The notes beneath the pieces were generated by a model, which worked only from the letters and a program-made list of their open reading frames with translations, had not been told where the DNA came from and did no database searches. DNA of 11,319 nucleotides. Source: an uncultured Oscillibacter sp. Lineage in GTDB: Bacteria > Bacillota > Clostridia > Oscillospirales > Oscillospiraceae. The stretch lies in assembly GCA_905233795.1 (NCBI GenBank), contig CAJOFP010000084.1:1-11319 (forward strand), written 5' to 3'. Made by a program: the position numbers and the translations under genes. Every line of letters starts with the position of its first letter. The first letter of the stretch is position 1. Positions 1 through 4,474 of the stretch are shown in pieces.

Positions 1-73
1 TACCAACGCCCCGCGACCCCTATGATGAGTGCTCGAACCACTCAACACAACAGACGATTTACGTCCGCGCCAC
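1..73 (-). other. 5' end of a leftward transcript leaving the window
   Basis: Transcription from the minus-strand promoter at 80-108 should start near position 73 and run out of the window at position 1. The first 73 nt can form two small hairpins in tandem: GACG/CGTC at 53-56 and 62-65 with a 5-nt loop, and TGAGTG/CACTCA at 26-31 and 39-44 with a 7-nt loop. I see no ribosome site followed by a convincing start codon, so this is either a structured leader of a gene further left or the 5' end of a non-coding RNA. I do not recognise the RNA family. Confidence 0.35.
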
Positions 74-79
74 GGGCAT

Positions 80-108
80 ATTATACCTGTTTCGCCGTAT
101 ATTTGCAA
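80..108 (-). promoter_or_regulatory. Sigma-A-type promoter firing left
   Basis: On the minus strand TTGCAA (103-108) and a perfect TATAAT (80-85) are separated by exactly 17 bp. This is close to the vegetative consensus of Firmicutes. Its transcript leaves the window. The -35 hexamer is its own reverse complement and also fits a rightward promoter (103-131). Confidence 0.6.
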
Positions 109-131
109 GGGGAAAACGGTAATTTTTTAAT
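103..131 (+). promoter_or_regulatory. Possible rightward promoter sharing the -35 box
   Basis: The same palindromic TTGCAA at 103-108 is followed after 17 bp by TTTAAT (126-131), which matches the -10 consensus at five of six bases. Transcription would start near 138 and meet the terminator at 161-204. The match is good, but A/T-rich DNA gives such hits easily, and there is no gene behind it other than a possible small RNA. Confidence 0.35.
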
Positions 132-137
132 CGTTCT

Positions 138-204
138 GTTATCTTCCTGATAGGATTTGTCAGGCGGTGTTGAGGTAACGCTCGGCGCCGCCTGTTTTGT
201 TTTT
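138..204 (+). ncRNA. Candidate small RNA of about 65 nt
   Basis: A rightward promoter match (103-131) and a hairpin with a U-tract (161-204) bracket about 65 nt with no credible ORF. Within it CCTGA (146-150) can pair with TCAGG (160-164). That pairing would use bases of the left arm of the terminator stem (161-167), so the two structures exclude each other, as in an attenuator. The segment also has a pyrimidine stretch (TCTTCCT, 142-148) that could pair with Shine-Dalgarno sequences. All of this is inference from sequence; expression is unknown and no RNA family is recognised. Confidence 0.25.
161..204 (+). terminator. Rho-independent terminator, rightward
   Basis: CAGGCGG (161-167) pairs perfectly with CCGCCTG (188-194) around a 20-nt loop, and TTTTGTTTTT follows directly (195-204). 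The U-tract lies only on the plus strand, so it stops rightward transcription. The source could be the promoter at 103-131 or a gene left of the window. Confidence 0.55.
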
Positions 205-217
205 GAGACGGATACAG

Positions 218-244
218 CCCGGAAAAACGTGTTATTTTTCCGGG
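218..244. repeat. Perfect 10-bp inverted repeat
   Basis: CCCGGAAAAA (218-227) and TTTTTCCGGG (235-244) are exact reverse complements around a 7-nt loop. Neither side carries a T-tract after the stem, so it is not a standard terminator. It could be an RNA hairpin or a protein-binding palindrome. Confidence 0.5.
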
Positions 245-348
245 ACTGACTGTCGTAAAAAGTATCTGAAAAGGGGGCGACCGTCGTGAATCATCAGAAT
301 TTTAGCAATAAAAATAAAATCAATAATATAAACTATAAAAATATTTTA

Positions 349-391
349 AAAAAGCGCGGACGCCTTTCAGGGGGGATAGTCCGCGCTTTTT
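349..391. terminator. Bidirectional terminator behind spo0A
   Basis: A 13-bp perfect stem is formed by 349-361 and 379-391, with core GCGCGGAC/GTCCGCGC flanked by A and T runs. Read on the minus strand it lies about 60 nt after the spo0A stop and is followed by a T-rich stretch, so it ends the spo0A transcript. The A/T flanks make it work in both directions. Between it and spo0A, 395-453 consists only of A and T. Confidence 0.85.
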
Positions 392-450
392 CGGAAAATT
401 AAAAATAAATATAAATTTTATTTTTAATTTTTAATATTTTTAATAATTTT

Positions 451-1212
451 TTACACGCGGAGACCGATGTCCTGTCTGAGGGAAATGCGGTCGGCGATCA
501 TGGCGATAAACTCGGAATTGGTCGGCTTGCCTTTCGTATTGCTGACGGTATAGCCGAAATATTTTTGAAGCGTTTCCAGATCGCCGCGATCCCACGCGAG
601 TTCAATCGCGTGACGGATGGCGCGTTCCACGCGGGAGGGCGTCGTATGATAGCAGCGCGCCACGGCGGGATATAATTTTTTAGTAACGGAGTTGATAATA
701 TCCATATCCTCAACGGATAATAAAATCGCTTCGCGGAGATACGGATAGCCTTTGACATGCGCGGGAACGCCGATTTCATGAATCATTTCCGTAACTCGAT
801 TTTTCAAATACGGGTCATGTTCGGCGAAAAACTGTCCGGGGTCGCGGAAGAGACTGCGTATACGTTCCAAGAGGCAATCGACTGTAAAGGGTTTAATCAG
901 GAAATACGACGCGCCGAGTTCCGCCGCCGCGGACTGCAAATCGCGGCTGACAAACGTGGAAATCATGATGGAGCGAATGTTGAGACAGCGATCTTTGATG
1001 GCGCGCAGGATGGACAATCCGTCGCCGCCGGACAAAACGGCGTCCGTCACGAGAACATCCGGCTTTGCGCGGCGGATTTGTTCCAGAGCCTCCGCGCAGT
1101 CGCCCACGCTTCCGACGACGTAAAATTCATGCGAATTTTCCAACGACGCGGCAAGCATCTGGCGAAAATCCTCATTGGGGTCCGCGATGAAAACGGTTTT
1201 GCGGTCTTCCAT
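451..1212 (-). CDS. spo0A: Sporulation master response regulator Spo0A
   Basis: This is the phosphorelay-driven transcription factor that commits the cell to endospore formation. It binds 0A boxes (TGNCGAA) once its receiver domain is phosphorylated. The 253-aa length is normal for Clostridia. Residues 1-120 are the receiver domain, with D11, phospho-acceptor D57 (LVTD) and K107 in LIKPF. Residues 131-245 are the very conserved Spo0A effector domain, seen in [36 protein letters not shown] (recognition helix region) and [16 protein letters not shown]. The second acidic residue of the usual DD pair is proline (ADPNED), the usual MP after the phospho-aspartate is missing, and the switch Thr is Ser85. 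The start at 1212 has AAGGACGG about 10 nt upstream. The gene is monocistronic, with its own promoter at 1317-1345, 0A boxes further upstream and a terminator at 349-391. Confidence 0.97.
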   Translation of the reverse strand: MEDRKTVFIADPNEDFRQMLAASLENSHEFYVVGSVGDCAEALEQIRRAKPDVLVTDAVLSGGDGLSILRAIKDRCLNIRSIMISTFVSRDLQSAAAELGASYFLIKPFTVDCLLERIRSLFRDPGQFFAEHDPYLKNRVTEMIHEIGVPAHVKGYPYLREAILLSVEDMDIINSVTKKLYPAVARCYHTTPSRVERAIRHAIELAWDRGDLETLQKYFGYTVSNTKGKPTNSEFIAMIADRISLRQDIGLRV

Positions 1213-1273
1213 ATTTTTTCCGTCCTTTCTTCCGGGGCGCGCATCTCATACGCCCCTGATTTCAATATTTCAG

Positions 1274-1291
1274 ATATTTCGATTGAAATAT
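1274..1291 (-). repeat. Inverted repeat in the spo0A 5' leader
   Basis: ATATTTC (1274-1280) and GAAATAT (1285-1291) form a 7-bp stem with a 4-nt loop. An overlapping alternative pairs TTTCAATAT (1260-1268) with ATATTGAAA (1290-1298). Both fall in the roughly 98-nt leader between the predicted spo0A start site and its start codon. The surrounding 1260-1320 is full of TGAAA/TTTCA motifs. The structure is A/U-rich and its role is unknown. Confidence 0.4.
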
Positions 1292-1316
1292 ATTGAAAAC
1301 TTGAAATTTCACTGAA

Positions 1317-1345
1317 ATGTTACCATAAATTTCCCGCCTTTTCAA
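1317..1345 (-). promoter_or_regulatory. Predicted sigma-A promoter of spo0A
   Basis: On the minus strand TTGAAA (1340-1345) and TAACAT (1317-1322) are spaced by 17 bp, which places the transcript start near 1310 and gives a leader of about 98 nt. The -10 matches four of six consensus bases. I could not find a convincing sigma-H promoter (AGGAnnT then GAAT), which spo0A has in Bacillus. Confidence 0.5.
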
Positions 1346-1385
1346 GATGTTTTTCCATAAAATGGCGTTTTTATCTCGACTTTGG

Positions 1386-1412
1386 ACGACGAATTTGCAC
1401 AAAATTCGTCGT
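1386..1412. promoter_or_regulatory. 11-bp perfect palindrome upstream of spo0A
   Basis: ACGACGAATTT (1386-1396) and AAATTCGTCGT (1402-1412) are exact reverse complements around GCACA. Each arm contains CGACGAA, one mismatch from the 0A-box consensus TGNCGAA, so the palindrome could be a two-fold Spo0A site. Read on the plus strand it is followed by a T-rich stretch and would also act as a weak terminator for transcription heading into parE, but no rightward gene precedes it. Confidence 0.5.
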
Positions 1413-1424
1413 TTATCTTATTTT

Positions 1425-1431
1425 TTCGACA
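1425..1431 (-). promoter_or_regulatory. 0A box (Spo0A binding site)
   Basis: The minus strand reads TGTCGAA, an exact 0A box, about 80 bp upstream of the predicted spo0A -35 element. Autoregulation of spo0A through such boxes is known in Bacillus. A near match (GGACGAA, 1462-1468) lies on the same strand. Confidence 0.55.
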
Positions 1432-1501
1432 AGATTCAACGGGAGTTTGGCGGAAAAACTTTTCGTCCGATTCCGGCGCGATTTGTGAAATATACTCGAA
1501 A

Positions 1502-1508
1502 TTCGACA
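1502..1508 (-). promoter_or_regulatory. Second exact 0A box
   Basis: TGTCGAA occurs again on the minus strand here, 13 bp upstream of the -35 element of the rightward parE-like promoter (1522-1527). A Spo0A dimer at this place could influence both the spo0A and the topoisomerase promoters. Confidence 0.5.
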
Positions 1509-1521
1509 AATATTTCATGAC

Positions 1522-1550
1522 TTGAAATCGACGGAAAATTTTATTATAAT
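1522..1550 (+). promoter_or_regulatory. Predicted sigma-A promoter of the topoisomerase genes
   Basis: TTGAAA (1522-1527), 17 bp, then a perfect TATAAT (1545-1550). The transcript would start near 1557 and carry a leader of about 109 nt, nearly all of it A/U (1565-1653 has no G or C). The first G/C after that run opens the ribosome site GGGAGG (1656-1661) of the parE-like gene. Confidence 0.65.
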
Positions 1551-1665
1551 ATCGCAACGTCATGATAAATTTATAAAAAAATATAAAATATAAATAAAAT
1601 ATAAAAATATATAAAATATAATATAATTATATAATAATTTATATAATAATTATCCGGGAGGAAAT

Positions 1666-2607
1666 ATGGCGGGGAAAAAACAGGATTACGGCAATGACAG
1701 CATATCGGCGTTAAAAGGCGCGGAACGCGTGAGAAAGCGTCCCGGCGTCATATTTGGGTCTGACGGTCTGGACGGCTGTGAACACGCCGTATTTGAGATT
1801 TTATCAAATTCGATTGACGAAGCCCGCGAGGGGCATGGGGATAAAATTATAATACGGCGTTATCTGGATCATTCGATAGAAGTAGAGGACGCCGGGCGGG
1901 GTTGTCCGGTGGACTGGAACGAAAAAGAAAATCGTTATAATTGGGAACTGGTATTCTGTGAGTTATACGCCGGCGGCAAGTATGATAATATCAGCGGCGA
2001 TAGCTATGAATATTCGCTTGGCTTGAACGGCTTGGGCGCGTGCGCGACGCAATACGCGTCCCGTTATATGAATATTACAGTCAAACGCGACGGATTTGAG
2101 TATCAATTAAATTTTCAGCGCGGCGAACCGTGTATAGACGGCGAAGCATGTTTAGATTTAAGCGAACAGGATAAAAAGAAAGTATTAATCAAAACGCCGT
2201 TGCCGAAAAATAAAATCCGTCAGACGGGTACGAAAACGCGCTGGCTGCCGGATTTGGATGTTTTTACGGATATTGCGATTCCCGTTGAATATTTTCAGGA
2301 TATATGCAAGCGTCAGGCGATTGTCAACGCCGGCGTTTTATTCCGGCTCGAAAACGAAATCGCGCCGGATCAATGGGAATTTGAAGAATTTATATATCAA
2401 AACGGCATTATGGATTATATCGCCGAATTATCCGGGAACGTCAGGGCCGGGATCGGGATGACAAACCGGAATATAAAATCAAATTATCCTGCGCGTTTTG
2501 TTTTTCCAATCAGGTCAATCTTGTGGAGCATTATCATAATTCAAGTTATCTGGAACATGGGGGAAGCCCCGACAAAGCCGTTCGCTCGGCTTTTTTATCT
2601 GTTTTAG
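1666..2607 (+). pseudogene. parE: Type IIA topoisomerase B subunit, N-terminal part (frameshifted)
   Basis: This is the ATPase half of a ParE/GyrB-like subunit, which drives strand passage in DNA gyrase or topoisomerase IV. The GHKL ATPase fold is complete: E44 and N48 in FEILSNSIDE, D75 and GRG in EDAGRGCP, GGKYD at 103-107 and the ATP lid GLNGLG at 119-124, with the transducer region after it. Homology stops at residue 257 (G, codon 2434-2436). The last 56 residues of the reading frame are out-of-frame sequence with no family resemblance. The continuation lies in the -1 frame, starting with ERQGRDRDDKPEYK, so the true gene spans 1666-3683. The start at 1666 is set by GGGAGG just upstream. 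GyrB and ParE cannot be told apart with certainty here; the ParE call rests on the partner gene and the length. Confidence 0.85.
2431..2450 (+). other. Frameshift and probable small deletion in the parE-like gene
   Basis: Frame 1 codes for ...IAELSG up to 2436; from 2436 the -1 frame continues ERQGRDRDDKPEYKIKL. Joined there, the product would be 672 aa. As I remember the family, about a dozen residues normally lie between the DYxxELxG helix and the xRxGRDRxDKPEY strand. The gap therefore fits a deletion of 3n+1 bases, perhaps around 37, better than loss of one base. The site has short CCGGGA direct repeats (2432-2437, 2447-2452) that could favour slippage or misassembly. Confidence 0.7.
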
Positions 2608-3683
2608 ATAAATATTTACGCGATAATAATAAATATCAAAAAAATGAAAATAAAATCACTTGGGATGATATTCAGGATTGCTTGATATTTATATCTAATA
2701 ATTTCTCAACCCAGACTTCATATGAAAATCAGACGAAAAAGGCGATTACAAATAAATTTATACGGGACGCCATGACGGATTTTTTGAAATCTAATTTAGA
2801 AATCTGGTGCACGGAGAATCCGAAAGAAGCGATCCGGGCGGCGGAGCAGATTTTAATTAATAAACGCAGTCGGGAGAACGCCGAACGGGCGAGATTAAAT
2901 ATTAAGAAAAAATTATCCGGCAATCTGGATATAGCGAACCGGGTGCAAAAATTCGTGGATTGCAGATCGCGTGACCCGGAAAAGCGGGAAATTTATATTG
3001 TCGAGGGCGATTCGGCTCTTGGAAGCGTCAAATTAAGCCGTGACGCGGAATATCAGGGGATTATGCCGGTACGCGGTAAGATATTAAATTGCCTGAAAGC
3101 CGATTACACAAGAATTTTCAAGAGTGATATAATCACGGACTTGATACGCGTCTTGGGTTGCGGGGTAGAGACGCAAAACCGTCATGTAAAAGATTTGGCG
3201 TCGTTTGATTTAAATAATCTGCGCTGGAATAAAGTAATAATATGCACGGACGGCGATGTGGACGGCTTTCAAATCCGTACTTTAATTTTAACGATGTTAT
3301 ATAGACTGACGCCGACTTTAATTCGTGAGGGCTATGTCTATATCGCCGAAACGCCGTTATTTGAAATTAATTGCAATCATAAAACTTGGTTCGCCTATTC
3401 GGACGCCGAAAAAAATGATATTATCAAAAAACTGGACGCGAACCCGAAAAGCAAAAATAAATATAAAATTGACCGTTCAAAAGGCTTGGGCGAAAACGAT
3501 CCCGATATGATGTGGCTGACGACAATGAATCCGGAAACGCGGCGTTTAATTCGCGTTATGCCGGAAGATGTCGAACGGACGGCGATGATTTTTGATTTGC
3601 TTCTTGGCGATAATTTACAGGGGCGTAAAAATCATATCGCCGAACACGGCTATGAATATCTTGAAATGGCGGATATTAGTTAA
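2523..3683 (+). pseudogene. parE: Type IIA topoisomerase B subunit, C-terminal part (frameshifted)
   Basis: This is the rest of the ParE/GyrB-like subunit. The GTG at 2523 is only the first usable start codon; family sequence already begins at 2436 in this frame (RQGRDRDDKPEYK, then AFCFSNQVNLVEHYHNSS). The Toprim domain is complete: EGDSA with the metal-binding Glu at 3003-3005, the DGDVDG acidic motif at 3249-3266 (usually DADVDG), then IRTLILT and the closing KGLGE...MNPETRRL region. No ribosome site precedes 2523, so the fragment is unlikely to be made alone at useful levels. It ends 48 nt before the antitoxin gene. The reading frame is clean to its normal C-terminus, which suggests a recent lesion or a sequencing or assembly error. 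Confidence 0.85.
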
Positions 3684-3731
3684 AAATTATAATATATAAA
3701 TAAATATATAACATCAGGGAGGACGGAGATT

Positions 3732-3986
3732 ATGTCAGTAACGTCAGTGGAATTTCAGGCGGATCCCGGCAAATATTTACGTCTTTCAGCGACGGAAGAT
3801 GTGGAAATTACGGAAGACGGCAAAACCGTTGCGAAATTGACCGGAGTAAAACCGCGTGAGAAATACAAATGGGAATCGGAGATGTCACGGGATGAATTGA
3901 TGGCGATGGCCGAGGGGCTTTTCGGGATTATCCCGGCGACGAGAACTTACGAGGAAGTGATGGAGGAAAAACTGAACGAGTTATGA
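3732..3986 (+). CDS. Phd/YefM-type antitoxin
   Basis: An 84-aa protein predicted to neutralise the PIN toxin encoded next to it and to bind the promoter of the pair. Its N-terminal half has the Phd/YefM pattern (VEFQADPGKYLRL, then VEITEDGKTVAKLTG). The acidic, helical C-terminal part (AMAEGLFG, EEVMEEKLNEL) is the likely toxin-binding segment. Two purine stretches (AGGGAGG at 3716-3722 and CGGAG at 3724-3728) precede the ATG. The stop overlaps the toxin start by 4 bp (ATGA), the usual layout of type II toxin-antitoxin pairs. The pair sits between the two topoisomerase subunit genes in the same direction, so it may share their transcript. Confidence 0.85.
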   Translation: MSVTSVEFQADPGKYLRLSATEDVEITEDGKTVAKLTGVKPREKYKWESEMSRDELMAMAEGLFGIIPATRTYEEVMEEKLNEL

Positions 3987-4411
3987 GAGTTCTTTTGGAT
4001 ACGAATATTGTTATAGACGCGTTACAAAACCGGGAACCGTGGTATCATGACGCTCAGCAGGTTTTTCGCGGCGCGATTGATAAAAAATTTATCGGCTGTA
4101 TCACGGCGAAAGAGGCGGCGGATATTCATTATTTTATGAAAAAATTTTTCAAAGGTCAGGAAAATACGGATCAAAAAGCGCGGGAAGTATTGACCAGTCT
4201 ATTCCACATTTTTGAGCTTCTGGACACAAAATCAACGGATTGCGAAAAAGCCGTTGATTCTAATTGCCCGGATTATGAGGACGCTGTCATGATTGAAACC
4301 GCAATACGGGAGAAAATGGATTATATTATCACGCGAAACGTGCGGGATTATATCAATTCCCCGATTCCCGTTTTGTCTCCGTCTGATTTTCTGGGAACGC
4401 TTGTAATTTAA
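3983..4411 (+). CDS. PIN-domain toxin (VapC-like ribonuclease)
   Basis: A 142-aa PIN-domain protein, expected to be an Mg2+-dependent RNA endonuclease that stops growth when the antitoxin is lost. The acidic residues of the PIN active site are in place: D6 in LLDTNIVIDAL, E44 in TAKEAADIHY, D97 and D100 in PDYEDAVMIETA, and the late YIITRNVRDY motif that closes the pocket. The length and these motifs fit the PIN_3 group usually paired with Phd/YefM-like antitoxins. Translation is coupled to the antitoxin by the ATGA overlap. The last codons and stop are duplicated as a 13-bp tandem repeat (4400-4424). No inactivating change is visible. The target RNA cannot be inferred. Confidence 0.88.
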   Translation: MRVLLDTNIVIDALQNREPWYHDAQQVFRGAIDKKFIGCITAKEAADIHYFMKKFFKGQENTDQKAREVLTSLFHIFELLDTKSTDCEKAVDSNCPDYEDAVMIETAIREKMDYIITRNVRDYINSPIPVLSPSDFLGTLVI

Positions 4412-4424
4412 TCTTGTAATTTAA
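4400..4424 (+). repeat. Tandem 12-bp repeat over the toxin stop codon
   Basis: CTTGTAATTTAA occurs at 4400-4411 and again at 4413-4424, one base apart. The first copy encodes the toxin's last three residues and stop. It looks like a replication-slippage duplication, and it puts a second stop-bearing copy into the leader of the following gene. Confidence 0.7.
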
Positions 4425-4474
4425 ATATAATATATTTCTATCATTTTTGATACGGAAAGAACGGAAAATAGTTT

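Noticed and set aside
26..44. T-arm-like hairpin with a GTTCGAG loop suggesting a tRNA
   Set aside because: The loop is one base out of register with the T-arm consensus, and no acceptor stem or CCA-proximal pairing can be built around it.
286..402. 38-codon ORF starting GTG with a GGGGG stretch upstream
   Set aside because: The product is Asn/Lys low complexity and the frame runs straight through the spo0A terminator stem.
757..1296. 179-codon plus-strand ORF opposite spo0A
   Set aside because: It lies antisense to the strongly conserved Spo0A gene and its translation resembles no protein.
1342..1563. 73-codon minus-strand ORF upstream of spo0A
   Set aside because: It covers the promoter, 0A boxes and palindrome, lacks a ribosome site and has no family-like sequence.
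2431..2450. Programmed -1 frameshift in the parE-like gene
   Set aside because: There is no slippery heptamer of the X XXY YYZ type at the junction, no clear stimulating hairpin, and family residues seem to be missing, which recoding would not explain.
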